Positions 42,003-50,621 of a stretch of 64,000 nucleotides of DNA are shown piece after piece. Origin of the DNA: Kitasatospora sp. NBC_01266. GTDB taxonomy: Bacteria > Actinomycetota > Actinomycetes > Streptomycetales > Streptomycetaceae. Position 1 is the first letter of the stretch. Each line of letters begins with the position of its first letter. The stretch covers positions 5,332,001-5,396,000 of the forward strand of contig NZ_CP108458.1 of NCBI RefSeq assembly GCF_036242395.1, read 5' to 3'. Under the pieces are notes generated by a model. That model saw only the letters and a list, made by a program, of their open reading frames with translations. It was not told where the DNA came from and ran no database searches. The position numbers and the translations under genes were made by a program.

Positions 42003-43310
42003 GTGAAGCGCCGTCAACTGCTGGCCGCGTCCGTCGTCATCGCCCTGGCCATGGGCCTGACCGCCTGCGGTGGCAGCGGTTCCGGGCCGCGGGCCACGCG
42101 GTCCGCGGACGCCGCGGCGCTCACCGGCACCCTCACCATCTGGCTGATGAGCGACGCGCAGACCAGCTGGCCGGACCTGGTGCAGCAGGTCAACGACGAA
42201 TTCGGGGCCGCCTACCCGAATGTCACCCTGAAGCTCAGCTACCAGAGCTGGGCGGACAAGGTGCAGAACCTGGATACCGCGCTCAGCCAGGGCAAGGCAC
42301 CGGACGTGGTCGAACTGGGCAACACCGAGACCGAGAAGTACATCCTGAACGGCGCGCTGGCCCAGGTCGACAAGACCGACTACGAGAACTCGGACAGCTG
42401 GATCCCGGGCCTGGAGAACACCTGTACCTACGACGAGAAGCTCTACTGCGTGCCCTACTACGCCGGCGCCCGGGTCGGCATCTACAACACCGCGATGTTC
42501 CAGCAGGCCACCGGCAGCACGGCGTTCCCGACCAACGAGGCCGACCTCACCGCGGCGCTGGACAGGATCCAGGCGGCGCACAAGGGCGACAAGTCCTTCT
42601 CCGCGCTCTACCTGCCGGGCCCGTACTGGTACGCCGCGATGTCCTACGTCGCCGCGTACGGCGGCACGATCGCCCGCTACGACTCCGCCGGCAACTGGCA
42701 CGGCACCCTGGAGGACCCCCGGGCGCAGCAGGGCATCCAGCACTTCGTCGATCTGGTGAAGCGGTACAACCACGGCGATCTGACGGCCAATGAGCTGCAC
42801 CAGTCCGACGTGCTGGGCAAGCAGGAGGCCGGGGTGATCTACGGCAACGGCTGGGAGGCGACCAGCGCGGTCACCGCGCCGGCCGGCAACCCGGCGCTCC
42901 AGGGCAGCCTGCAGCCGGCCATCTTCCCGGGGCCCAACGGCCAGCCGCTGCCCAGCTTCATCGGCGGCTCCGACCTCGCGATCACCGCCAAGTCGCAGGT
43001 CACCGCAGCGGCCACGGCCTGGATCAAGCTCTTCACCAGCGCCAAGTCCGAGGCGCTGCTGGCGAGCAAGAACATCCTGCCGAACAACCTCGCCCAGCTG
43101 GACCCGCTGAAGTCCAACCCGGCCACCGCCGCCGCGGCCAGCGCGGTGCCCAACGCCTGGTTCACCCCGGTGGCGCCCGGCTGGGCGGCGATCGAGAAGA
43201 AGGGCGTCCTGGTGACCATGTTGAACGCGATCCTGGCCGGGCAGTCGGTGGACCAGGCGACCAAGGCCGCCGACGCGCAGATCAACCAGCTGATCAACAC
43301 CCAGTCCTAG
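42003..43310 (+). CDS. DasA-like sugar-binding lipoprotein (orphan)
   Basis: The 435-residue protein has a signal peptide with lipobox LTAC (Cys about residue 22) and a family 1 sugar-binding fold like DasA (LTIWLMSDAQTSW; DVVELGNTETEKYI). It starts at the GTG at 42003, with GGAGG 6 bases upstream. No permease or ATPase gene follows, so it probably delivers its ligand to DasBC or another system. The ligand is likely an aminosugar oligomer, given the promoter, but residues lining the site differ from DasA. It has an extra pair of cysteines (NTCTYDEKLYC) that may form a disulfide. Confidence 0.85.
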   Translation: MKRRQLLAASVVIALAMGLTACGGSGSGPRATRSADAAALTGTLTIWLMSDAQTSWPDLVQQVNDEFGAAYPNVTLKLSYQSWADKVQNLDTALSQGKAPDVVELGNTETEKYILNGALAQVDKTDYENSDSWIPGLENTCTYDEKLYCVPYYAGARVGIYNTAMFQQATGSTAFPTNEADLTAALDRIQAAHKGDKSFSALYLPGPYWYAAMSYVAAYGGTIARYDSAGNWHGTLEDPRAQQGIQHFVDLVKRYNHGDLTANELHQSDVLGKQEAGVIYGNGWEATSAVTAPAGNPALQGSLQPAIFPGPNGQPLPSFIGGSDLAITAKSQVTAAATAWIKLFTSAKSEALLASKNILPNNLAQLDPLKSNPATAAAASAVPNAWFTPVAPGWAAIEKKGVLVTMLNAILAGQSVDQATKAADAQINQLINTQS

Positions 43311-43409
43311 AAAGACTGTTTCGCCCTGACCGGTTCTAGGATCGGCACTGCCCGCAGGATCGGCGGTGCCCGCGACCCTCGCCCCAGCAACGCACCGGAG
43401 GTCCACCTG

Positions 43410-44465
43410 ATGTCCGACCAGCAGCCGCACCGCCCCGGGAAGATCATGGCGGCCGAGATGGCCGAGCAGCCGGCGGTGCTACGGCGCCTCCTCGACGAGG
43501 GCGCTCCCCGGATCCACGAGATCGCCGCCGAGATCGCCGGCCGGGAGCCGAGGTTCGTGCTGCTCACCGCGCGCGGCACCTCCGACAACGCGGCGCTCTA
43601 CGCGAAGTACCTGATCGAGGTGCTGCTCGGCAAGCCGGCCGGGCTCACCTCGATGTCCACCACCACGGCCTACGGTGCCAAGCCGGACCTGCGCGACGTG
43701 CTGGTGATCACGGTCAGCCAGTCCGGCGGCTCGCCCGACCTGGTCGCCTCCACCAAGGCGGCCCGAGAGGGCGGCGCGATCACCCTGGCGGTGACCAACA
43801 ACGCCGCCTCACCGCTCGCCGAGGTCTCCGAGTTCCACATCGACGTGCTGGCCGGAGCGGAGAAGGCGCTGCCGGCCACCAAGACCTACACCGCCGAGCT
43901 GCTCGCCCTCTACCTCTTCGTGGAGGGCCTGCGGGGCCGTGAAGGCGCCGCCGCGAAGGGGCTGCCGCAGCTGGCGGCCGGGGTGCTGGCCCGCCGGGGG
44001 GAGGTGAAGGCGCTGGCCGAGCGCTACCGCTTCGCCCAGCGGCTGGTGATCACCTCGCGCGGCTACGGCTATCCGACCGCCCGCGAGGCGGCGCTGAAGC
44101 TGATGGAGACCAGCTACATCCCGGCCACCCCGTTCTCCGGTGCCGATCTGCTGCACGGGCCGCTGGCGATGGTGGACAACGTCTCGCCGGTGATCGCGAT
44201 CGTGCCGGACGGCAAGGGCGGCGAGGCGCTGCAGCCGGTCCTGGAGCGGCTGCGCGGCCGGGGCGCGGATCTGGTGGTGATCGGCCGGCAGGAGCAGGTG
44301 GACGCCGCCTCGGCGGGCTTCGCGCTGCCCGGCGGGGTGCCGGAGGAGGTTCAGCCGATCCTGGAGATCCTGCCGCTGCAGCAGCTCGCCTACGAGGTCA
44401 CCATCGCGCGCGGCCAGGACCCGGACGCGCCGCGCGCGCTGGCCAAGGTCACCGAGACCCGCTGA
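43410..44465 (+). CDS. SIS-domain aminosugar phosphate deaminase/isomerase-like protein
   Basis: The 351-residue cytoplasmic protein has two SIS domains in the layout of the isomerase half of GlmS (LLTARGTSDNAALYAKYLIE; VSQSGGSPDLVAS; ITSRGYGYPTAREAALKL) but no glutaminase domain. Such proteins convert glucosamine-6-phosphate to fructose-6-phosphate or similar. In S. coelicolor the equivalent position holds a NagB-like gene (SCO5236). It would supply the last step of chitobiose use after DasD and NagA/NagK. The ATG follows GGAGG by 7 bases. Confidence 0.85.
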   Translation: MSDQQPHRPGKIMAAEMAEQPAVLRRLLDEGAPRIHEIAAEIAGREPRFVLLTARGTSDNAALYAKYLIEVLLGKPAGLTSMSTTTAYGAKPDLRDVLVITVSQSGGSPDLVASTKAAREGGAITLAVTNNAASPLAEVSEFHIDVLAGAEKALPATKTYTAELLALYLFVEGLRGREGAAAKGLPQLAAGVLARRGEVKALAERYRFAQRLVITSRGYGYPTAREAALKLMETSYIPATPFSGADLLHGPLAMVDNVSPVIAIVPDGKGGEALQPVLERLRGRGADLVVIGRQEQVDAASAGFALPGGVPEEVQPILEILPLQQLAYEVTIARGQDPDAPRALAKVTETR

Positions 44466-44714
44466 GCCGAGCCGCCCGAGCCGGTGTCGCCGCCGGCGCC
44501 GGATCCCGGCTTCGGCTCCGGAAAACACTACGGGCCACGGCGCCGACACAGGACCCTCAACCTGTGCGCGGCACCGTAGCCCGGAGCTGTCGTCGGCCGC
44601 CGTCAAGCGCCTCCGGAACTGTGCGGGGTCCCGGCAGCGCGGCAGCCGACCGAGGAGCGGCCGCGCGCGGTCAGGGCAGTTTGCGCGAGTGGCCTCTCCT
44701 TGGTGCTCCTCCAT

Positions 44715-44772
44715 TGTGGACTAGACCAATCTGGGTTGTCCAGGAGCGGCCCGGCATTGGTCTGGACAACCC
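44715..44772 (+). promoter_or_regulatory. Two DasR-like boxes and an 11-base inverted repeat before the sensor kinase
   Basis: TGTGGACTAGACCAAT (44715-44730, one core mismatch) and ATTGGTCTGGACAACC (44756-44771, two mismatches) resemble DasR boxes. In addition GGGTTGTCCAG (44733-44743) is exactly repeated in inverted form as CTGGACAACCC (44762-44772). The elements lie 45 to 100 bases before the kinase start. The rest of 44466-44815 shows no gene. The overlap of the two kinds of symmetry leaves open whether one or two proteins bind. Confidence 0.5.
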
Positions 44773-44815
44773 GTGGGACCGGGTCCGGGCCGGCCGGGGG
44801 AGCTACCCTCGCCCT

Positions 44816-46336
44816 GTGCCCTCGTTGAACGAACTCGTCCGCCGCCACACCACCCTCACCGGTGCCGATGTGGAGTGGCTCCACATGCTGGTCTCGGAGT
44901 GGCAGCTGCTCTCCGACCTCTCCTTCGCCGACCTGGTGCTGTGGATCCCCACCTGGGACGGCGTCCGGTACGTCTCGGTGGCGCAGATGCGCCCCAACAC
45001 CGGCCCCACCTCCTACCAGGACGACATGGTCGGCCACCTGGTCCCGCGCGGGCGCCGCCCGCTGCTGGACGCCGCCTTCGACGAGGGGCGGATCGTCCGC
45101 GAGGGCGACCCGGAGTGGCGCGAGGAGGTGCCGGTGCGGGTCGAGTCGATCCCGGTGCGGCGCGAGGGCCGGGTGCTCGGGGTGATCGCCCGCAACACCA
45201 ACCTGCTGACCGTGCGCACCCCGAGCCGGCTGGAGCTCACCTACCTGCAGAGCGCCTCCGACCTGGCCCAGATGATCGCGGCCGGCACCTTCCCGTACGC
45301 CGGCGAGCAGGTCGTCGACATGGACGCGGCCCCCCGGGTCGGCGACGGCCTGATCCGGCTGGACGCCGACGGCATCGTCACCTACGCCAGCCCCAACGCG
45401 CTCTCCGCCTATCACCGGCTCGGCCTGACCACGGATCTGGTGGGTGGTCACCTGGGGCGCACGACAGCCGAGTTGGCGCCCCCGTCGCGCGGCGCGGTGC
45501 ACGAGGCGCTGGTGAAGCTGGCCAGCGGCTGGGCGCCGCGGCAGGCCGAGGTGGAGGCCCAGGGCGGCGTGGTGACGCTGCGCGCGATCCCGCTCAAGCC
45601 CAAGGGCGTGCACACCGGTTCGCTGGTGCTGGCCCGGGACGTCACCGAACTGCGCCGCCGCGACCGGGAGCTGATGACCAAGGACGCCACCATCCGGGAG
45701 ATCCACCACCGGGTGAAGAACAACCTGCAGACGGTCGCCGCGCTGCTGCGCCTGCAGTCCCGCCGGATGGGCGACGACTCGGCCCGTGCCGCGCTGGACG
45801 AGGCGGTGCGCCGGGTCGGTTCGATCGCGATCGTGCACGAGACGCTCTCCCAGACGCTGGACGAGCAGGTGGCCTTCGACGAGATCGCCGACCGGGTGCT
45901 GGCGATGGTGATGGAGCTGTCCCAGGACGGCCAGGTGACCACCCGGCGCAGCGGCAGCTTCGGCATCCTCTCCGCCGAGGTGGCCACCCCGCTGGCGATG
46001 GTCCTCACCGAACTGCTGCAGAACGCGCTGGAACACGCTTTCGGGTCCAAGGCGGCCGGCAACCTCGCGGTCAGCGCGCTGCGCGGGCGCGCGCCGGCCA
46101 CCGGCATGGGCTGGTCGGACAGTTGGACCGGGGGAGCGAAGCCGGAGGAGTACCTGCTGATCACCGTGCAGGACGACGGGCGCGGGATGCCCGAGGAGTT
46201 CGACCCGCAGCAGGACGGCAATCTCGGGCTGCAGATCGTCCGGACCCTGGCCACCGGCGAGTTGGGCGGCACCTTCGACATGGTGGCGGCGCCCGGCGGC
46301 GGCACCAAGGTGGTGCTGGAGATCCCGGTGCGCTGA
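44816..46336 (+). CDS. pdtaS: Sensor histidine kinase, PdtaS type (GAF-PAS-HisKA_2-HATPase)
   Basis: The 506-residue soluble kinase has a GAF-like domain (about residues 10-150), a PAS domain (about 175-280), the HisKA_2 box EIHHRVKNNLQTVAALLRLQ with phosphoacceptor His298, and an HATPase domain ending VVLEIPVR. This matches mycobacterial PdtaS, whose partner PdtaR is an ANTAR RNA-binding regulator; no partner gene is adjacent here. As in mycobacteria, a whiB1/wblE gene lies close by. The GTG start was chosen because the product begins PSLNELVRRH as in homologues. The promoter region carries DasR-like boxes. Confidence 0.88.
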   Translation: MPSLNELVRRHTTLTGADVEWLHMLVSEWQLLSDLSFADLVLWIPTWDGVRYVSVAQMRPNTGPTSYQDDMVGHLVPRGRRPLLDAAFDEGRIVREGDPEWREEVPVRVESIPVRREGRVLGVIARNTNLLTVRTPSRLELTYLQSASDLAQMIAAGTFPYAGEQVVDMDAAPRVGDGLIRLDADGIVTYASPNALSAYHRLGLTTDLVGGHLGRTTAELAPPSRGAVHEALVKLASGWAPRQAEVEAQGGVVTLRAIPLKPKGVHTGSLVLARDVTELRRRDRELMTKDATIREIHHRVKNNLQTVAALLRLQSRRMGDDSARAALDEAVRRVGSIAIVHETLSQTLDEQVAFDEIADRVLAMVMELSQDGQVTTRRSGSFGILSAEVATPLAMVLTELLQNALEHAFGSKAAGNLAVSALRGRAPATGMGWSDSWTGGAKPEEYLLITVQDDGRGMPEEFDPQQDGNLGLQIVRTLATGELGGTFDMVAAPGGGTKVVLEIPVR

Positions 46337-46343
46337 GCGCGCG

Positions 46344-46378
46344 CCGTCCGCCCGGCGCACCGCGCGCCGGGCGGACGG
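46344..46378 (+). terminator. Terminator after the sensor kinase
   Basis: A perfect 15-base stem (46344-46358 with 46364-46378) encloses the loop ACCGC. It begins 8 bases after the kinase stop codon. Confidence 0.8.
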
Positions 46379-46413
46379 GTGGGCAGGTCCGGACGAGCGG
46401 CAGGCAAAGAAAC

Positions 46414-46493
46414 GAGGCCCTGCCGACCGGGGGGGAGGGTCGACAGGGCCTCTCAACCCGTTCCGGCCGTCGGGGGGAGTCGGCCGGAACGGG
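46414..46493. terminator. Two consecutive hairpins with G-run loops
   Basis: Hairpin one pairs 46414-46428 with 46438-46452 (15 pairs, one mismatch) around a loop of mostly G. Hairpin two pairs 46457-46469 with 46481-46493 (13 perfect pairs) around a loop containing GGGGGGAG. Both are followed by CTC. They lie in the 482-base gap (46337-46818) between the kinase and wblE genes, which converge, so they may be terminators for either. The remaining gap sequence holds no gene. Confidence 0.6.
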
Positions 46494-46818
46494 GGCTCTG
46501 TGGTGCGCGACACCCTGCGGTGCGCGTCGGTCACTACCAGGTCGCCCGCCCCGTCATATTGCGTACGGTGAGCGTCCCAGGTCCACGATATTGCTCTGTG
46601 TGAACAGTATCAAGTGTCCGGACCGAGCGGGGGCAAGGTGTCGAGGTCGCCGCGCCGATCGGTTTCCCGAGCGCGACGGCTCCTGCGGAAGGCTTCGACG
46701 GAGTGGCGGTCGAAGCCTGTGATCATGTGTTGATCGGCAATGCTTCTGTTCGGCAAAGCGGTTGATCAGTCGTGCGTCAGCTGCCGTGCGTCGGCTGAGC
46801 GGAGCGCGAAGCGCTCGC

Positions 46819-47070
46819 TCAGGCAGTGCGGGCGCGGTTGCGGGCGGCGCGACGCTTCATCGCACGACGCTCGTCCTCGCTCATGCCGCCCCAGACGCCG
46901 GCGTCCTGGCCGGTCTCCAGAGCCCACTGCAGACACTGCTCCATGACGGGACAGCGGCGGCACACGGCCTTGGCTTCCTCGATCTGCAGCAGAGCAGGAC
47001 CGGTGTTCCCGATCGGGAAGAACAGCTCCGGGTCCTCTTCGCGGCAGACAGCGCGGTGGCGCCAGTCCAT
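46819..47070 (-). CDS. wblE: WhiB-like iron-sulfur transcription factor
   Basis: The 83-residue protein has the four cysteines that hold a 4Fe-4S cluster (AVCREED; CRRCPVMEQC), the turn GVWGGMSEDERR, and a basic C-terminal DNA-binding tail. It closely resembles WblE of Streptomyces and WhiB1 of mycobacteria, which respond to nitric oxide and partner with the principal sigma factor. The ATG at 47070 has AGGAGGAG about 10 bases upstream and gives the usual MDWRHRAVC start; upstream in-frame starts are less likely. Confidence 0.93.
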   Translation of the reverse strand: MDWRHRAVCREEDPELFFPIGNTGPALLQIEEAKAVCRRCPVMEQCLQWALETGQDAGVWGGMSEDERRAMKRRAARNRARTA

Positions 47071-47486
47071 GGTCGTCCAACTCCTCCTGCCGGCAGGCGG
47101 TGGCCCGGCCGACACTATCGATGGCTTGTGAATGTGAACGCTTTCACGAATCCCACAACGGCAAAAGGGACCTAAGGCCTTCGCGGCCCGGCAGTCTGTG
47201 CAGAAGGGGGGTTCGGGCGCATCCTGAGGTACTGCTCAGCAGGTACTACTCACCTTGAGGACTCCCAGCGGCCGTAGGCGCCAGGGGATGTTCAAGGGGG
47301 CCGCCTCGCTTGTCTCGCTGCGACGCGTCCCGATCGCCATGTAGAGGTTCGCAAACCTCGGGCTCGGATACAACCCCCTTCGAGGAGGAATTTTTGATTC
47401 TTCGGTGTCGCCTACCTCACAGGCGGTACTTCTATGGGGTGAAGGGGGCTAGCGCGTTCGAGAAGAAGGGCGAGACCCCCTTCTGG
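47071..47486. other. Intergenic region upstream of wblE
   Basis: This 416-base gap holds the wblE promoter region on the minus strand and a short terminator for the lipid kinase gene. It is less GC-rich than its surroundings, notably at 47380-47470. CTGCTCAGCAG near 47227 is a short palindrome. An open frame on the plus strand (47310-47588) has no ribosome site or recognisable features and is not considered a gene. No clear -35/-10 pair could be assigned. Confidence 0.5.
47464..47484 (-). terminator. Short hairpin after the lipid kinase gene
   Basis: AGAAGGG (47464-47470) pairs with CCCTTCT (47478-47484), giving a 7-base stem and 7-base loop. It lies 2 bases beyond the stop codon of the minus-strand kinase gene. 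It is a weak terminator candidate. Confidence 0.4.
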
Positions 47487-48458
47487 TCACACAATCACAC
47501 GCAGTGCCCGTCGTACGCCTGTGAAACTGACTCGACTCCTCTCCCCAAGGTGGTCCCCGTCGACCTGAAATGGGGCCGGTTCCTCTGAAACCAAGGTGAA
47601 GTGTCTGACGTCGTGATAGGAGACAACGTGCTTCCCGACCGGTCCCGTCTCCTTGCCGGATTGCTCCGAAGGAGTGTGCGGTCGCAGAATCTGACGGACC
47701 GTACGAGCGGTTCCGAACGCTGTCATTCGAGTGATCCCGAAGACATCAAGGTCGGTTTCGAAGGAAGCGGAAGGCGAGGGCAGCACCGGGCGATTGCCGA
47801 GAAATGTCCACGGCGAGGTGTTCGACACTATGGTCATCGCCAGTCCGGGTTGCGGTGCGCGGCCCGGAAGTTCCAAAGTCACCGGCCCGTTCTTACGGTG
47901 ATGACGCTCGGTGACGTAGTGCCGGAGTGCTTCGCGGACATACAGCGCGTGCGTGGACTTGCGCCCCGATCTGCGCTGCTCCTCCACCCGGCCGACCACC
48001 CCCGCGTCGAAGCCGAGGCCGGCGGTGAAGGTGAACCAGCGGTCCGGCAGCCCCTCGGTCATCGCCTTGCCGAGTGAGATCGCCCGCTCCCGGTGGTGCT
48101 CCAGGGCGTCCAGCAGCTGCCCGGTGGCCTCCACCGGGTGGTTGGGCAGGCCGAGCGCGCGGGCGAAGACGTTGGTGCTGCCACCGGGCACCACGGCCAG
48201 CCGCGGCACCCGTTCGCCGGGGCCGTGCGCGAGCAGTCCGTTGACCACCTCGTTGACGGTGCCGTCGCCGCCGAGCGCGACCACCAGGTCCACCGCGCCG
48301 TCCGTCATCGCCTCGCGGGCCAGGTCACGGGCGTGGCCGCGGTAGCCGGTGACCGCGACGTCGAGCTTGAGATCGCTGCGCAGCGCGTGGGTGAGCACGT
48401 CCCTGGTCCGGCCACTTGTGGTGGTGGCCTTCGGGTTCACGACCAGGAGCGCGCGCAT
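47487..48458 (-). CDS. Diacylglycerol kinase-like lipid kinase
   Basis: The 323-residue protein has the DAGK catalytic domain: VVNPKATTTSG at the N-terminus, the nucleotide-binding VVALGGDGTVNEVVNGL (about residues 61-77), and VPGGSTNVFARALG. It phosphorylates a lipid alcohol such as diacylglycerol at the membrane surface. The C-terminal part (from about 130) forms the second beta-rich domain seen in DgkB/YegS-type enzymes. It is divergent from the small membrane protein gene, with only 51 bases between the starts. Confidence 0.87.
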   Translation of the reverse strand: MRALLVVNPKATTTSGRTRDVLTHALRSDLKLDVAVTGYRGHARDLAREAMTDGAVDLVVALGGDGTVNEVVNGLLAHGPGERVPRLAVVPGGSTNVFARALGLPNHPVEATGQLLDALEHHRERAISLGKAMTEGLPDRWFTFTAGLGFDAGVVGRVEEQRRSGRKSTHALYVREALRHYVTERHHRKNGPVTLELPGRAPQPGLAMTIVSNTSPWTFLGNRPVLPSPSASFETDLDVFGITRMTAFGTARTVRQILRPHTPSEQSGKETGPVGKHVVSYHDVRHFTLVSEEPAPFQVDGDHLGERSRVSFTGVRRALRVIV

Positions 48459-48509
48459 GAGGTTCAGCCTACGGCTCAGCGCCGGAGTGGCGGCGGCTAC
48501 CCTGCTGGA

Positions 48510-48950
48510 GTGACCGCAGAAACCTCCTCCGCCGCCCCCGCCGACAGCTCCGCGCCGGCCCGCCCGGGCACCCTGCTCGCCGCCGTCGCGTTGACCGCCG
48601 CCGAGGGCGCCGCGCTGACCGCCTGGGGCGGCTACATGATCGTGGCCGGCCTGCTGGAGACCACCAGGAACCAGGCACTGGTGGAGTACGGCGGCGTGGT
48701 GATCCTGCTGCTCGGGCTGCTGCCGCTGGTCGCCTCCGGGGCGCTGCTGCGGCTGCGCCGCTGGGGCCGCAGCCCCGCGGTGCTGACCCACTCCACCTGC
48801 CTGCCGGTGGCGTACTACATGTTCCAGAGCGACGGCATGATGCCGGCCATCGGCGCGCTGGTCCTCGTGGTCGGCCTGGCCGGCCTGGTGACCACGCTCA
48901 ACCCGCGGGTCACCGCGCTGCTCTACCAGACCGACCAGGACGACAACTGA
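48510..48950 (+). CDS. Four-span integral membrane protein, hypothetical
   Basis: The 146-residue protein has a 20-residue Ala/Ser-rich cytoplasmic tail and about four transmembrane segments (about residues 22-44, 54-78, 88-108 and 110-130). A similar protein occupies this position next to sigH in other Streptomyces. No functional motif is visible. The GTG start (48510) follows GCTGGA closely; the exact start could differ by a few codons. It ends 7 bases from the convergent sigma factor gene, leaving no room for a separate terminator. Confidence 0.7.
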   Translation: MTAETSSAAPADSSAPARPGTLLAAVALTAAEGAALTAWGGYMIVAGLLETTRNQALVEYGGVVILLLGLLPLVASGALLRLRRWGRSPAVLTHSTCLPVAYYMFQSDGMMPAIGALVLVVGLAGLVTTLNPRVTALLYQTDQDDN

Positions 48951-48957
48951 CCCTGCG

Positions 48958-50025
48958 TCACTCCTCGACCAGCAGCTTGTCCCGCAGCTGGGCCAGAGTG
49001 CGGGCAAGCAGCCGCGAGACGTGCATCTGCGAGATGCCGACCTCGGCGGCGATCTGGGACTGCGTCATGTTGCGGAAGAACCGGAGCACCAGGATCTTCT
49101 GCTCGCGCTGCGGGAGTTGGGCCAGCAGCGGCTTCAGCGACTCGCGGTACTCCACCCCCTCCAGCGCCTCGTCGGTGGCGCCCAGGGTGTCCGCCACGGC
49201 CGGCGACTCGTCGTCGCTGTCCGGGACGTCCAGCGAGAGGGTGGAGTAGGCGTTGGCCGACTCCAGGCCCTCCAGCACGTCCTCCTCGGAGATCCCGAGG
49301 TGCTCGGCGAGCTCGTGCACCGTGGGGGAGCGGCCGTGCCGCTGGGAGAGCTCGCTGGTCGCGGTGGTCAGCGAGAGCCGCAGCTCCTGCAGCCGGCGCG
49401 GTACCCGCACCGCCCAGCCCTTGTCGCGGAAGTGCCGCTTGATCTCGCCCACGATGGTCGGGGTGGCGTAGGTGGAGAACTCCACCCCGCGCTCGTGGTC
49501 GAACCGGTCCACCGACTTGATCAGGCCGATGGTGGCCACCTGGGTCAGGTCGTCCAGCGGCTCGCCGCGGTTGCGGAACCGCCTGGCCAGGTGTTCGACC
49601 AGCGGGATGTGCATCCGGACCAGCTGGTTGCGCAGTTCCACCCGCTCGGCGGAGCCCTCGGGGAGCTCGGCCAGGCGCACGAAGAGCGCGCGCGCCGCCT
49701 CGCGGTCCGGGGCGGCCGTGCGGTGCTGGCCGGACCCCTGGACGGGCAGTGCGGCCTTGACCACCTCGACCAGGGCCTCCTCGCCCGGATCGCCCTCCTC
49801 GGCCGGCGGGCGTGGCTCGGCCGTCGGCTCCGGCGTCGGGTCGGTCGGCTGGCTCATCCGCTGGGCGTCCTTCGGGTGCGCGTCGTAGGGAGAGGCGGGC
49901 GCGGGCACGGTACGGCGCCGGGCCGCTCCACCACCGGTGGTCCGGCCGCCGGCGGACACCTCGTCCGCGGGTCGGCCGTCCACGGGCAGCGGCCCGACGG
50001 CAGAGTTGCGATCCAGATCACTCAC
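48958..50025 (-). CDS. sigH: SigB/SigF-family sigma factor, SigH-like
   Basis: The 355-residue product has an N-terminal extension of about 115 residues, rich in Pro/Glu, then sigma regions 2 (RMHIPLVEHLARRF; DLTQVATIGLIKSVDRFD), 3, and 4 (MTQSQIAAEVGISQMHVSRLL). It is a group 3 stress sigma factor most like Streptomyces SigH, known to be made as several N-terminal forms from alternative starts and processing. An internal ATG at 49857 (MSQPTDP) could give a shorter form here. The anti-sigma gene lies 164 bases upstream in the same direction, as in the S. coelicolor ushX-sigH pair. Confidence 0.88.
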   Translation of the reverse strand: MSDLDRNSAVGPLPVDGRPADEVSAGGRTTGGGAARRRTVPAPASPYDAHPKDAQRMSQPTDPTPEPTAEPRPPAEEGDPGEEALVEVVKAALPVQGSGQHRTAAPDREAARALFVRLAELPEGSAERVELRNQLVRMHIPLVEHLARRFRNRGEPLDDLTQVATIGLIKSVDRFDHERGVEFSTYATPTIVGEIKRHFRDKGWAVRVPRRLQELRLSLTTATSELSQRHGRSPTVHELAEHLGISEEDVLEGLESANAYSTLSLDVPDSDDESPAVADTLGATDEALEGVEYRESLKPLLAQLPQREQKILVLRFFRNMTQSQIAAEVGISQMHVSRLLARTLAQLRDKLLVEE

Positions 50026-50189
50026 GGCGATCCCCCGTTCCGTTCCGGGAGCGCCCGGGCCGCCGGCGCGGCCGGGCCATCACATTGGTTGTACCGCGAT
50101 CGGGCCCCGGAGCGGGAACGCCACCGCCCCGGGAGGGATCGTGGCGGTGCCCCACCGGTGCCCTGCGCGGGTCAGGCCGGGTGGCCGGA

Positions 50190-50621
50190 TCACGGCTGGA
50201 TGATCGTCCCGCCGCGCTTCTTGTGCAGGCTGATGCTGACCGTGCGGTCCTCGGCCACCGAGGACTCCACCTCGCCGGCCAGTGCGGAGAGCACCGTCCA
50301 GGCGAAGGTGTCGCGCTCGGGCGCCCGGCCGTCGGTGGTCGGGGCCGAGACGGTGACCCGCAGCGCGTCGCCGACCAGCCGGAACTCGCAGGACAGCACC
50401 GAGCCCGGCACCGCCTGCTGGAGCAGGATGGCGCAGGCCTCGTCCACCGCGATCCGTAGATCCTCGATCTCGTCCAGGGTGAAGTCCAGCCGGGCCGCGA
50501 GCCCGGCCGTGGCCGTCCGCAGGACCGAGAGGTAGGCGCCCTGGGCGGGCAGTCGGACCTCCACGAAATCCTTGGCGGCCGTTTCGTCCCGGGACTCGGC
50601 ATCGCCGTCGATCTGGGACAC
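50190..50621 (-). CDS. Anti-sigma factor, RsbW-like HATPase
   Basis: The 143-residue protein has an HATPase_c_2 fold of the RsbW/SpoIIAB type. FVEVRLPAQGAYLSVLR begins the domain, LDEIEDLRIAVDEAC contains the N-box helix, and DTFAWTVLSAL is in the C-terminal half. It should bind the downstream sigma factor and hold it inactive until an anti-anti-sigma factor releases it. The GTG start at 50621 has AGGAGG 5 bases upstream. It precedes sigH with a 164-base gap likely to contain a sigH promoter. Confidence 0.87.
   Translation of the reverse strand: MSQIDGDAESRDETAAKDFVEVRLPAQGAYLSVLRTATAGLAARLDFTLDEIEDLRIAVDEACAILLQQAVPGSVLSCEFRLVGDALRVTVSAPTTDGRAPERDTFAWTVLSALAGEVESSVAEDRTVSISLHKKRGGTIIQP

Noticed and set aside
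47310..47588. 92-codon plus-strand frame between wblE and the lipid kinase
   Set aside because: It has no ribosome site or recognisable features, overlaps the 3' end of the kinase gene on the other strand, and lies in the least GC-rich intergenic stretch.
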